NCBI GenBank assembly: GCA_030549175.1
Contig: JAUKUA010000001.1
Coordinates: forward strand, 7,874,001-7,938,000
Direction: 5' to 3'
DNA length: 64,000 bases
Source of the DNA: Lasiosphaeris hirsuta
Taxonomy: Eukaryota; Ascomycota; Sordariomycetes; Sordariales; Lasiosphaeriaceae
Shown: positions 53,201 through 64,000 of the stretch, piece after piece
Numbering within the stretch: position 1 is the stretch's first letter
Layout: each line of letters starts with the position of its first letter
Position numbers and translations under genes: made by a program
Notes under the pieces: model-generated
Seen by the model: only the letters and a program-made list of their open reading frames with translations
Database searches by the model: none
Told to the model about the DNA's origin: nothing

Positions 53201-54960
53201 CTACGGCGAGAGCCGTGGGGTTAAGCGCGGGCATAGGCTGAACAAGGGGGACCGCAGGACAGAATGTGGGCGTGATCTCGAGTGCGACCGTTATAACAGC
53301 CATTATAGGAAAGATGATCATCAAGCAAACGCAGCGCGTGGTTAAGCAAGAAGAAAAGCGCACAGGCTGCAATGTCAGTAGCGGGTGTTGTCGAGTTGGA
53401 CAATACACATCTCTACCGTGTAAGTCCGTGTGCAAAGGGCAACTTCCGTTCTTGGATATGTGAATCTAGGGCGGCCAATGGCAACCCGGCTGCCCCTCCC
53501 TTCCCACTGCTGTTGGCTGCAAATAGATTGCTGGCAATGACATGCGGGAGCTTCTGGCTTGAGTGTCGGTCAGTTTCTGCGCAGCGGCAGTTGCACTGTA
53601 GTCCCGGCTAGGATGTTGGCTGTATCCAGCAGCCAACCTCGTGTCAACTGCTAGGCTCGGACTGGCATCTCTTCCTATTTCTGTCGAAATCGAGATCCAG
53701 AAAGGTCACCAACGAATCTAGGGAGTGCATGTGGTTCTCGGATGTGGGCGATCTCGAATCGATCGCGGCTGTGCATCGATCGAGCCTCTTCCGTTCCCCG
53801 ATCCTGAACCATCGCGAGAGCCAGGTGTGGCACACCGAGCCAGTTGGTGCCCATGCGAAAAAGGTGGACTTGTCTACCCAGGTCGAGAAGGGTCTGTGTA
53901 CGCATATGTCTTCAGGCATCTCGATGGCGGTATGGAACGCAGCGTGTCGGAGAGGCAGCAAGTGGCATCCAGTCCCCACCACACTCTCCGGAGTGGGACA
54001 TTCGGCCGTCCCAGGCCGGAGACACGACGCCGTCGATTGGTGACCATCCACGCCAAGCTTGAGCTTAGCATGTTCAAGGGTCGCTCAACAACCAAAACCA
54101 GAGTTTGGGTCAATCCCCCGACGAGACACGCAAGGAAGGTATGGCTTAGTGGCGTGCGCAAACCCAAACCCAAACCCCCCCCCCCCCCCCAAAAAAAAAA
54201 AAAAAAAAAAAAAAAAGTTGGCGGCTTCAAAAGCAGCCCTCGCTTGCATGATGACGCTTGGAATTACCACCAGCTGCTAGGAGATATTTCAATGCCAGCC
54301 TCGTTCATGCTGTCGCGGACATTGTTTTTATCCCAAAGAGAATATGGCGTCGGAGAGCCCTCGCTGTTGGGCGAGGCACTGAAGCCAGTGAAGACGCTGT
54401 TGACTAATACGGCTCTGCAAGAGCTGCATGCAGACGCTACCTGCAAAGCGTTTGGCCCCAGCAGGTAGGTATTGAGGACATGGGACGGCCCGCCTAGTTA
54501 CCCACAGCAGATGCGCAACCGAGCTGCTCAAAGACAAAAGGTCAGCAGCCAAACGAAGGCAGGTGATAATTGATAGCTATGTATGCGCACCGACATGATG
54601 TTCAAGAACCTTGCCGCCGTTCATGCTCGACGCAGCATGTCCGTGATGAGCGGGCGTGGGTCGGTCGGTCTCATGCGGTGATGCTGGGGGTTGTTCAACA
54701 AGTGCTTCCGTCATCTCCCTGTCCGCATTGCGTTTGATGGCCTTGGCGCCATTGGGATTCCGACACCAAGTCTGACAGGGTGCGCTGATTTGCGAGACTG
54801 AGGTGACGCAAACCCTCCCGCCGCGGCCTGCAGATTCCGCAGTCTTGACAACTGTGACATATGCATCTCGTCCTTCGAGTGGTGTGTGTATGGGTGGCCT
54901 GCCAATTGCTTGTTGCCCTCTGCGCGGCAGGGGTCAGTGGGAACTGGGAGACCACTTGCC

Positions 54961-54984
54961 ATTTCGATTTCGATTTCGATTTCG
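54961..54984 (+). repeat. (ATTTCG)4 microsatellite
   Basis: Four perfect hexamers within the gene-free stretch. Confidence 0.95.
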
Positions 54985-55843
54985 ACGGACTGTAGGCTCG
55001 AGATGGATCGCAGTTGGACCCACAAACCGGCTCCCTGAGCGCTGCGTTTTGAGGAGCTCCGCCCCTGCCGCTCAGCTCATCAGGCAACCCGGACAAGAGT
55101 TCGCTGAAATGCGCTATCAGTCACCAATGGCATGGAGCCGTCCACTAAAACAAAGACGGGAGCGTTGGCCGAGCAGCTGCCGGACGTGCGCTGGACACAC
55201 GGCTCTGCATAAGATCAAATGGGGAAGGGCTGCCCCCACCGGGACGCTGTGTCCAGGGGTTGTCTGGGTGAAATGTTCCTAATCTGAGCCTTGGAGCCCT
55301 CCCCTCCCCAAGCTGATGCCGCCATTACCCACAGCACCCGATCTCTAGGTACTAGAGCAAACCGAGAGCCCAGGATCCCCCATTTACGGAGAGACCCCTT
55401 CCCATTGCTCCAACCAAACTTCTGGGAACCGGGGCCGTAGATCGCCTCATGTGTGCTGCTTGATCTCGATTGGATCGGTCGCCCAACCAGGTACTTGGGA
55501 ATAGTTAGGTGCTACAGCAGCGCTGCGGTGGATGCCATCATTCCTTGATTTACCCCCTAATGGGGCAACTGGTATTGAACGGCCCTCTGACTGTCATAAA
55601 TCTTACGCAATGTCGCAAGACTGAAAAGTCGACAAGCTTGGCCTCCAACCAGGCCCCTGTCCCCGCAAACGGCACTGGTCTGAATACCCCCGCGAATGCC
55701 CGCCGCCTTGGGCCAATAGGAGCAGCTCAGGCTCGGGAGCCATGATTCGGGCCGAAGCATGGAGAGAGGCGAGTGATGCCGTAGGGGCCAAGAGCCGTGA
55801 ATGGGAAAGCGGGCAGCCACTCATGAAAAGAGTCCCAGCCACC

Positions 55844-55876
55844 GGGGGGCCGGGGGGCCGGGGGAGGGGGGGGGGG
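55844..55876 (+). other. G-quadruplex-type motif
   Basis: Four G-runs of 6, 6, 5 and 11 separated by CC, CC and A, all on the plus strand. This meets the usual G4 pattern with very short loops. No gene lies within 1.5 kb. Confidence 0.75.
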
Positions 55877-57506
55877 CAGAAGAAGAAGCCATGAGATGAT
55901 GAGTGTCGACCGCGTCCCCCCCCGGCTAGGGTGCGCGGCGGGTATCTCGACACTTGATAATTTGCACAAAAAGAACAACAGATAGCCGGGCGGGTGATAG
56001 AGATAGGTAGCGTCATTGGGGTAGAAGCGGCTCCGGCTTGGAATCTCCGCCCACGATCCCTGCTACATATGGGCTGCATTGACACACCCGTCCACTAGCC
56101 GTAGCTGCTTCCTCACAGGCTCGGCGGGTAACCGTTCGGGGCTATGGTGCCGCTGCACCCACGAGAAGAAGCAACCAAGAAGGTTGGGAGGAGAACTCCA
56201 CGGGGGTCAAGCGCTTGAAGAACGCACAGTCCGGAAGCCGGTGCAGTAGCATGATGCGGGCGCCCCGTTCCGTGCCCGTCAGGATTTTCGTTTCGTGGAG
56301 ATGGTGGCGCTCACGTTGGTGACACAATGGCTTGTTACCGTGCATCATATTCGAGCCGGTGAAGATGCGAATCACAACTTTATCTCCACACCTATCATTC
56401 TTACTGTTTTAATCCTATGCCCTCCCCCCCCCCCCGTGTTGCTGCTAACATTGCCCACAGATGCAGGAGAGATGAATGGTGATCTGTCATGTTCTGATTC
56501 GACGGCGCATGCCCTGCGATACTTTGCTTAGGGCAGCTGCGCAGCCAGTCGATCGACCCGTCTCCATGTTTGTCGGACGAGTCGACTGGCTAGGAACACC
56601 ATGATGGCATCTGCGGCCGCCATGAGAGGTGCTCCCCGGTACATGGACTAGGTGCAAAGTGTGGGCTTCCTGCGTGGGCTGATGTCGACTCGACTCATGG
56701 TATGAGAACTTGCTTGATGCCAGCACGGATTTGAAGTGTGGGGTGCCTGAGATAGGAGGATTGGGCGCGTCCGGAAATCTGACCGATGAGAACACTGCGA
56801 CAAGGTTTGTAGAAATCGAAACAGAAAAAGTCGGAATCTGCATAAAGAAGTCTCTTGCAAGTCTTCAGCTCACAGGCAGCCATGCCGACTTACGGGGCTC
56901 GGACCTGCTCTAGAAAGATCGTGATCGACGGGCTGGGCTCGGCTGGGTTGGCGTCAGGAGGCTTTCAACGGCCTGGGAGCGACGATAGAGCGAAGCGGCG
57001 AAGAGAGGAGAGGTGGCCTGGTACCAGCATGGTGATCCGGGGAATCGATGACATGAGTCGTGCTGCTCACCCGGCGCCGAAGCTGGCCTTGTCGTGAGTG
57101 GACATGCTCTTGATCGAATACTGAAGACATGATGCCGAGTCGCGCCAATAGGGTAAAGGAAACAGGGCACGCTTATCAGAAAATACCCGGTCATCTGAGT
57201 GTGGTAGGCCTCAATGCCGACGCAACAGAGATGCTGGACGAGCTGGGCGACTGGATGGCATCAAGTCCATCGTATTGAGGGAATGAGTTGTTGTAGCTTG
57301 GAGTGGTTAGTTTTGACGTCGACATTCTGCCCCGGTTGGCAGTTCTAGTTACTTGTGAAAACACATGTGTGCAGTTCAGTAAGATGGCAATATCGAAGGT
57401 CTGGCCCGGCCCGGGTAAACACCCATCGAGCCAAGCACCTCCTCAGTTGTAACAGCGTCCCTCAGCAATGAGAGACTTTGTGCGCAAGGGCTCAAACCAG
57501 CAAAAA

Positions 57507-58135
57507 ATGAAGCCATCGAGCCTACTCCAGGCGCTGCTGCTGCTGCCCCTGGCGGTGGCAGACTACACTCTCTCGCCGCGGCCAAGGCTCACCCCCATGC
57601 CCTACAACCCCCGGGTGCCCTTCCCGAACCCACCACCCCGCTCACTCTCAAGGGTGTGCGTCGTAAACACGCATGGCGATGGCTTCACAGACGACACATA
57701 CAGTGTTCTATTCGCCCTGCACGAGTGCAACGATGGTGGCCATGTGCTCTTCCTCCGAGGCGAGACATACACCATCGGCAGTGCCATGGACCTGACCTTC
57801 CTGAAGCACATTGACATAGGTATGACTGGGCCGGGCGGTTTTGCCTCTCCAGGCGAGAGATTGTTATCCATCTTCCCCTCCTTTGGAGAGTGTTGTGATC
57901 ACTCGGGGGAAAAAGAATGTCCCCCACGAGGAACACCAGCTCAGGGCCTGTGTTGCTAACTCATCCACTCGGTGTGACAAGACGTCCAAGGTCGCATCCA
58001 GTTCAGCAATGATACGCAGTACTGGCAATCCAACAGTTTCCCCTTTGTCTTCCAAAACGTAACGTCCTTCTTCAAGCTCGGCGGCGAAGACGTATGGATT
58101 TATGGAGGTAAGCTGCCTGTCCCATGAGCCCCTCG

Positions 58136-58166
<31 letters not shown>

Positions 58167-59597
58167 CGGTGTGGCCCGCCGTTCTGCCGTCTTGCCCCGG
58201 CCGTAAGACCCCGTCGATTCGTGGCGGCCTTGGTGGGCTTCGTTGCGTCGGTCGAAACACGGCACATCTGCTGAACCTCCAAGACATGGAGGACAACGTC
58301 CCGAAGGGGCCGCATGTTTCAGTCCCATCTCACAGCCTACCAGCCCATGTCACACACACAACGTCTAGCCGAAATAGCCCGCACCACATCTAGAATGGCG
58401 AAGGCCCCTCGGTCTCAGACCGAGAACTGAACCGAGCTTCGTCTGCGGTCGCTGTTGTACTTGGTCTTTCTGCAGACGCATGGGACTTGATAGCTGACGC
58501 GGTGCAGGTGGGACAATAGACGGCAATGGACAGGTGTGGTACGACGAGTACGCAGCGAACATATACACGCTTCGGCCCGTGCTGGTGGGTATTGATGGGC
58601 TGAAGGACAGCGTGCTGTCGGACCTGGTGCTTCGGCATAGCCCACAGTACTATCACTTCATCGCCAACGCCAGCAACATCGTGTTTAATAACATCGATAT
58701 CGCTGGTGCCAGCACGAGCAAGCACTCGGCTAAGAATACCGATGGTTGGGACACTTATCGCAGCCGGGATGTGACCATCATGAACTCGGTGATCAACAAT
58801 AGCGACGGTGAGTGACTTGTACGGCGGAGCTTGGTGCCGATAGACCTAGCTGTTCAGGTGTCGGAGAAGCGAGGGGACGCGCGCTGGGATATGTTCTGGC
58901 CTTTCGTAGGCGATATGCGCGGGCAGGCCATCAAGCCCTTGAAACCTCCGGTGTTGGCCCCGGGTCACTTGCTTGAACGCGAATGCATCTTGCTGACGAC
59001 TGGCCGTGAACAGACTGCGTGTCCTTCAAGCCAAACAGTACAGACATTCTTGTTCAGTCCCTCTTCTGCAACGGTTCGCACGGTGTCAGCGTCGGCAGCC
59101 TCGGCCAGTATGTGGGCACCTTCGACATCGTTGAGTCGGTCATGGTTAGCAACATCAGCATGCACAACGCATCGGACGGCGCCCGCATCAAGGTGTGGCC
59201 TAACGCACCCTCCGCCATGTCAGACGATTTGCAAGGCGGCGGCGGGTCGGGGCGGGTACGCAACATCACATATGAAGACATGACCATCGACAACGTGGAC
59301 TATGCGATTGAGATCACCCAGTGCTACGGCCAGCGTAACCTGACCCTCTGCCAGCAGTATCCCAGCCCGCTGACAATCGATGATGTTGTCTTTCGGCGTT
59401 TCAGGGGTACGACCAGCAGAAAGTACCAGCCGCTCGTTGCCACATTCGCCTGCAGCAGCCCCAAGGTATGTGGTGACATCCGCGCCACTGATATTAACGT
59501 GGTGAGCCCGAGTGGCACAAGTCAGGCGTATTGCTTGAACCAGGAGGCGGCGAACCTAGAGCTTGAGTGTACCGACAATTACAAAGGGTTCAGATGA
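57507..59597 (+). CDS. GH28 exo-polygalacturonase, secreted
   Basis: Exons 57507-57819, 57982-58107, 58508-58807 and 59014-59597, all junctions in phase 1, give 440 residues. The ATG at 57507 is chosen over the in-frame ATG at 57468 because it starts directly with a signal peptide ([20 protein letters not shown]). GH28 landmarks: [11 protein letters not shown] near 222, [10 protein letters not shown] near 245 spanning a splice site, [13 protein letters not shown] near 268, and ARIKVW near 304. These supply the three catalytic Asp, the His and the Arg-x-Lys. GSLGQY and the overall length point to the exo-acting fungal class, releasing galacturonate from pectin ends. Several N-x-S/T sites are present. 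The second intron is unusually long (400 bp) and holds a (CT)n(TG)n tract at about 58127-58166. Confidence 0.93.
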
Positions 59598-59817
59598 TGA
59601 GAGTGTTGGCAGTGGGAATGGGTGTACTATTCGAGCTAAGTAGGTAGTGAACCATGTCCCGAGCCGACATGGAGTTGAGAGGGATACTGAAGTCTCGAAA
59701 AGGTATCCTCTGGAATCTTGAGTATTTTAAAAGACCTTGTCCGGATATGAGAAGAGCTCAGGGCAGTCTGAGTCGGCAACATGGAACAGGGGGGAAAAGT
59801 CAGTTCGTGAGGTGGCA

Positions 59818-61407
59818 CTAAAACTTCCGCTTCTTCTTCGTGGGGCCAGCTGCTGCCTTCCTCTCCAGATCTCTCTGTAGCTCGGCTCGCTTCCGATCGG
59901 CTCGCTCTTGTGAGGTTTCCCGTGGCAGACCCTTCTTGGAAGCGGAGGTCGGAGTGTTGCTTCTGCCCCTGCCATCGTCGCTTCCACCAGGGCCTTCCGC
60001 CTGTGTCACAGACTCTACCTTGGCAATGCCCTTTCCTATCACGCCGAGCTTTTGCCGCCTTGGGGGGGGACCAGGCTCCCTCGTAACAGCTGGAGATGGC
60101 GAGCGCGTAAGTTCGGCTGCTGACGTTGTTTCCCTTGGCCTACCGCCAATGCGCCCCAGCCCGCCACGTCTCGGGGGAGGCTTTGGAGATGAGGGAGGGG
60201 GGGGGCTTGTGGTGCCGTCTTCGTCATCGGATGCTGTTTCCGAACCGGTATCGCTAGCGGCCTGCTTCCCCTTTCGTGGCGGGGTCGCTGCCCGAGGTGG
60301 AGGTGGAGGGAGGGTCGGATTCTTGTGCTTTCCCAGAGCCCCTATCCGAGCGCCAGATGATTTGGCCATGCTTGACGATGGGAGAGGGAGACTATCTGGA
60401 ATCTCGGCTTCGTCGTCTGCTGTCTCATCGCCATCAACAGGGGCAGGCCTGGTACCAGTGCCACGTTTTCGCGCGGACGATAGACCGGGTGGCGTGGCCT
60501 GGACCTGAAAGTCGTCATCATCGTCTTCCGTTTTCGTCCCGACAGTCTGAGATGTTAGTGGAGTGCTTGTCTTCCTCAATCTTGAACGATCGGCCAACAA
60601 AATGTTTTTGCCTTGGCCGAGCTTCGTCCACCAGTCGTTGAGCATAGGCGATGCTTCTGGTCCCATGTCCGATCTGTAGGTAATACCTGTCACGCCAAAC
60701 ACGGCGTCAAGGAGAGACGTGATGTCAACCGGCCCGGTGGTCACCTGCAGCTCAGAAGCTTTGTTCCGAAAATCAGCCTCGGAAAATGGGGCGAGGCCCT
60801 TGACCCTTCCCTCCGCTGCTGCTCTGGTGACCTTCCGCTTGCCAGAGAGCGAGTTGAAGACATGTTCCAGCCCAGCCCCTGTTGCCTCCAGCTTGTCAAC
60901 CAGCCTTGAGATGATAGCATCCTTTTCCCGCAGGGCGGCAGCAAGGGTATCAATTTCACGTGCCCGGGCATCGTGTGCCTGAATTAGTGGCAAAACAAGC
61001 TCTGTTGCTAGGATCGAATGGGGACGCTTGCTTAGATGCATCGGCCATCTGAAGGGTTTCAACGGTTTCAAGAGAGTGCAGGTAACTTGGAGTAGGAGTG
61101 AACCATCCTTGCCGGTGCTGATGCTCAGCGAGGTGTTGGCATGCTCGGCGTCACTGACGTCAAAGGCGGCCCGGAGAATCTCGAGCATCTTTCGCAGCTG
61201 ATCAGGGCCATCGCTGGGGTCGATACTGGTATCCTCGACAAGTCCCCTCTTGATGATGGGCTTTCTCTCCATAGTTTCGGTCCAGACATTGGCCAGATCA
61301 GTGAGATGCAGATTGTACGACTCGGGGGTGAAGACGGTGGAGACGAGGAGGTTCGGGATGCCGGGGACGGCAACCGGGAGGAGCCGCCACGATGGATGGT
61401 CGGACAT
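59818..61407 (-). CDS. XLF/Nej1-like non-homologous end-joining factor
   Basis: A single exon encodes 529 residues. The N-terminal head (about 1-140) begins with PSWRLLPV and has the alternating hydrophobic pattern of XLF/XRCC4-type heads (NLHLTDLANVWTETM; GSLLLQVTCTLLKPLKPFRW). A coiled coil follows (about 150-185: AREIDTLAAALREKDAIISR). The long C-terminal part is disordered, rich in Pro, Ser, Arg and acidic patches, and ends in basic TKKKRKF. In animals and yeast such a tail carries nuclear localisation and a Ku-binding motif. XLF/Nej1 stimulates DNA ligase IV and XRCC4/Lif1 in double-strand break repair. Identification rests on head sequence, architecture and tail, so it is good but not certain. 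It converges with the polygalacturonase gene. Confidence 0.85.
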   Translation of the reverse strand: MSDHPSWRLLPVAVPGIPNLLVSTVFTPESYNLHLTDLANVWTETMERKPIIKRGLVEDTSIDPSDGPDQLRKMLEILRAAFDVSDAEHANTSLSISTGKDGSLLLQVTCTLLKPLKPFRWPMHLSKRPHSILATELVLPLIQAHDARAREIDTLAAALREKDAIISRLVDKLEATGAGLEHVFNSLSGKRKVTRAAAEGRVKGLAPFSEADFRNKASELQVTTGPVDITSLLDAVFGVTGITYRSDMGPEASPMLNDWWTKLGQGKNILLADRSRLRKTSTPLTSQTVGTKTEDDDDDFQVQATPPGLSSARKRGTGTRPAPVDGDETADDEAEIPDSLPLPSSSMAKSSGARIGALGKHKNPTLPPPPPRAATPPRKGKQAASDTGSETASDDEDGTTSPPPPSSPKPPPRRGGLGRIGGRPRETTSAAELTRSPSPAVTREPGPPPRRQKLGVIGKGIAKVESVTQAEGPGGSDDGRGRSNTPTSASKKGLPRETSQERADRKRAELQRDLERKAAAGPTKKKRKF

Positions 61408-62824
61408 GGCGAAGTTTGGTTTGGAAGATGATCAGGGGAACTGGAAATGGGTTGCTGGTTGGACTCGTGTGTGACAGCGCTGGGTCACATGGAGATAATC
61501 CCGTGGATAACCACTGTGCTGAGGGTGGTCTCAAGCAAAGGGCAAGACAGTGCTGCGGTGGAACAGTGAACGGCGAACGGCGTAACGTCTCGATCGTGGA
61601 GTGCGCTGTGCAGGGCACCCAGCCGTCAGAATGAGCTCGAGGCTTTTTCCCGAATGGGATACGGAGTGTCCGGAAACAGCAATGGAAGGTAAGTTAACTA
61701 GACGGAGGTAAAGCTTCTGTCGTGCCTTGACGCGAGGGGACAGGGAACACGGTGTCCCGGTTTTGGACGGACCAAGCTTTAATTCGACATGGGCTATGGA
61801 TATCGAGTGTGGCACGGCGGGCTGTTGCGCGGGCTCTCCAGAACTGCACCAGGCCTGCATCAGAATGCGGTGTGTCGAGCACTGCGACGAGCCTCTCGTG
61901 GCCGGGATACGGCGCAACTGCCGTGAGCCGCAGCGAGGTGCAACTCCAGCGGCCGGCGGGCTATCGCGCCAGCGGCGACAGGTGGGGGGAGACTGTTAGA
62001 TGTTGGCGGGTGGGCGACGTGGGAGCGGTGTCGCTGGCCGAGCTAGCATGGAATGATGTAATGCTGGTCTCGGCTCCGGGTGTCACTGGCCACAACAAGT
62101 ACCTGCAACAAAAAAGATACCGCACAGGAACTGACATCAGTTTCAGATGTGGCGGTGCTGTATGACGCTGGTCTTCAAATCATTTTCTGTAGTAGTTTCT
62201 CGCCGAACCTGTTGTGTCTTCCCAAAATCTTTTGGTGTGTGATGATGCCGCTTCTTGGGAAGGCGCGTCAAGGCACGTGCTGACCCTCCCAGGCAGCAGC
62301 GGATCCACCCTATCGGTGTGGAGTTAGCGCACCCCAACGTGCGCAACGAGGAAAAGAAAGAAAGAGCACCCTCACCGTATTTCTCCTCCAGCTCATCCTT
62401 CGCATGCCCTTTGCGCAAAACTGGTTGACTAAAGAGACGGAATAGGTATGTACCAGACAGATCTCGCTCCTTCCAAAATTTGTTCCATGGGACGGACACC
62501 TGAGGCCCCACTGGCTACAAAGTGTAAACCCCCCCCCTCGCGCGTCTTTTCGAGGTTTGCTTTCCTGCCCTCTTCAAGTTTTCGTTTTGTCTTTTCCCGC
62601 GCAACCTCGACAATTCCCGCGAGACAGCGCTTCCGTGCCCTCCCATACTTCCGACATTTCCATAAGCACCGGCTATCACTGCAACGGTCAACGACACGAA
62701 ATGGAGCGGCCAATCGTAACATCGTCATCTTATGCTCTTCATGGCATCGTCGTCTGTAGCAAAGACAAGGTGCTTGTTTTATAGCGTACACACATTACAC
62801 TCCTCCGAAATCCTCATGACACAT
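61408..62824. other. Intergenic, 1.4 kb, no supported gene
   Basis: This contains the XLF-like gene's promoter (from 61408) and the 3' region of the membrane-protein gene. A plus-strand frame at 62448-62759 is Arg- and Ser-rich without other signs of coding. Confidence 0.5.
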
Positions 62825-62936
62825 TCACGACGGATACCCTGGCCCCCTATGGGCATCTGGTAACCCCTGCGGGTTTACCGCCGGCTGACTCTGCCACTCC
62901 TGTTGACTTTGTCCAGCCCATTGTTGTGGTGGTGGC

Positions 62937-62982
<46 letters not shown>

Positions 62983-64000
62983 GGCCCTGCCATTGCTGTT
63001 GCTCATGCCAAATCTGCTGGCCTTGCCGGAAGCCCTGCTGGCCATGCCACTCCTGCTGCCCCTGCCACTCTTGCTGGGTCTGCTGGTGCCCTTGCCAGCC
63101 TTGCTGGCCAGTCTGTTGTCCCTGCTGTTCATGCCACTCCGTCTGGCCTGGCTGACTCTGGCTCTGACCGTGCCACTCCTGCACTGGCGGCGCAGGCGCC
63201 CCAGCAACGTCGACCCCGATCTCCCTCCCCTCGGCTTCGCTCACGCTCGCCAGCGGCGCCGAGTACCCCGCATGGCCGTACAACTCGCTCGGCTCAGGCG
63301 GATCCGGCGGCCCGGCCCACAGCTCCCCAAAGCTCCCGGTGTGCCTAACCGAGCTCGACGGGCCCATCTGCACCGTCGAGCCCCCCAGGCTCGTCACCGA
63401 GCTCACCCGCTGCTGGTAGTGCGGCACGTTCTCCCACGCCTGGTACCCCATCGACGTTGCCCGCGACGACGTCCCGCCCTCCTGCGCCGCCGCCACCGCC
63501 GCCGCGCTCGTCCCCGCCACCTGCGGCTCGGGACTGCCCCCGTGGCTGCCGCCGCCGGTCTGCCACCCCTGCGAATATGTCCCCGAGGCCGCTGAGGGTA
63601 GGTTGCGCGCGGGCGCGGGCGGCTGCGACACCGGGAGCGGCTGCGGCAGGGCCTGTGCTTGCGTCTGCGGCTCCGACTTGGGCGGCGGCGGCGGCGGCTC
63701 CAGCGGGCTGCTCACGGCCATCATCTGGGGCTTGGCCGGGCTCAGCGCCGGCTCCCCATCGCTTGGCTTGCGCCAGCGCCGCCAGAAGAGGAAGGCGATG
63801 AAGGCGACGATGAGGAGCCCCCCGCTGCCGGCGCCCGCCACGATGCCTGCGAGCTGCGGCGTGGTGAGCCCGCTGGCGGAAGAGTCCGGGTCGCTGGGCG
63901 GGAGGACGTGCAGGATCCTTGTCGACGTGACCGTGGCCTCGTACGAGATGCTGAACTCGGTCACATATATGGGGTTTGAGGCGAGGGTTGTTCTCGTGAC
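62825..64000 (-). CDS. Single-pass membrane protein with Gln-rich tail (5' end outside window)
   Basis: The minus-strand frame is open to the window edge, so only the last 391 residues are seen and the start is missing. The visible N-terminal 40 residues are probably extracellular (Thr-rich). A transmembrane helix follows (LAGIVAGAGSGGLLIVAFIA, then FLFWRRWRK, with a positive inside border). The cytoplasmic tail is Pro- and Ser-rich, then dominated by W-x-x-QQ repeats (EWHGQ, GWQGHQ, EWQGQQ) and a run of about 17 Gln encoded by CAA triplets (62938-62983). The layout resembles fungal wall-stress sensor or Mid2-like proteins, but without the N-terminus this cannot be decided. Confidence 0.75.

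Larger units (their letters stand above)
47224..57506. other. 10.3-kb stretch with no supported protein gene
   Basis: Downstream of the forkhead gene is a long T tract (47251-47290, antisense A-run), then many short overlapping frames without domain, signal or consistent splice structure. Low-complexity items include G-runs near 48061-48070 and 50611, (GC)n at 52732-52749, a C-run followed by an A-run at 54177-54216, (ATTTCG)4 at 54961-54984, and a G-quadruplex-type motif at 55844-55876. No transposase, reverse transcriptase or terminal repeat was recognised. Possible contents are long UTRs, lncRNA or very diverged genes. Confidence 0.5.

Noticed and set aside
53725..54468. 247-codon plus-strand ORF
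   Set aside because: It reads through C and A homopolymers (poly-Pro then poly-Lys), which strongly suggests chance.
57468..57506. Upstream in-frame ATG for the polygalacturonase
   Set aside because: Starting there would put 13 polar residues before the hydrophobic signal sequence. The second ATG begins the signal peptide directly.
62903..63595. Plus-strand Leu-rich ORF at the window end
   Set aside because: It is the antisense of the CAA-encoded Gln tract and Pro-rich tail of the minus-strand membrane protein.

Overview
The window looks like nuclear DNA of a filamentous ascomycete, most likely a sordariomycete near Podospora or the Chaetomiaceae. Genes are split by short introns (about 47-400 bp) with GT/AG and occasional GC/AG ends. 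An intact HET-NACHT-WD40 (HNWD) gene of the Podospora het-d/het-e/het-r type is present, together with housekeeping genes of typical fungal architecture: RTC1/SEA2, cactin, an XLF-like end-joining factor, a mitochondrial Bax-inhibitor-like protein, MsrA and an exo-polygalacturonase. All product calls come from reading the sequence; no database search was possible.

Layout. 0.1-0.9 kb: a small zinc-finger-like gene (-). 2.6-11.5 kb: an accessory block with the intact HNWD allorecognition gene (4.5-8.8 kb, -), flanked by decayed gene fragments on both sides (2.65-3.0, 3.5-3.8, 9.65 and 10.0-11.4 kb). 13.8-18.5 kb: MsrA (+), mitochondrial GHITM/TMBIM5-like protein (-), and a small secreted cysteine-rich protein (+). 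18.5-23.4 kb holds no recognisable gene. 23.4-29.7 kb: a fusion of two cyclic-nucleotide-binding domains, an F-box and leucine-rich repeats (+), then an orphan gene (+) preceded by diverged tandem repeats. 30.2-32.7 kb: a second, broken NLR-type gene (HeLo-NACHT-ankyrin, -) and another decayed reading frame (+). 33.1-35.2 kb: an intron-containing tRNA-Arg(UCU), a NUDIX hydrolase, and a weakly supported Cys-rich hypothetical gene. 36.3-42.5 kb: RTC1 (-) and cactin (+), transcribed divergently. 45.1-47.2 kb: a forkhead transcription factor (+). 47.2-57.5 kb: about 10 kb without a convincing protein gene. 57.5-64 kb: GH28 exo-polygalacturonase (+), XLF/NEJ1-like protein (-), and the 3' part of a single-pass membrane protein with a Gln-rich tail (-) that runs off the window.

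The strongest biological signal is the non-self recognition material. HNWD proteins are fungal NLR-like receptors: a HET death-effector domain, a NACHT oligomerisation NTPase and a WD40 sensor. Here the sensor is 12 almost identical 42-residue repeats in which variation is concentrated at a few fixed positions. That is the signature of a fast-evolving recognition surface kept uniform by repeat exchange. The broken HeLo-NACHT-ankyrin gene 22 kb away has lost its P-loop region by internal deletion and carries stops and frameshifts, which fits birth-and-death turnover of such receptors. In several decayed frames the stops can be explained by C-to-T changes (CAA, CAG or CGA to TAA, TAG or TGA), as expected of RIP, but this was not measured.
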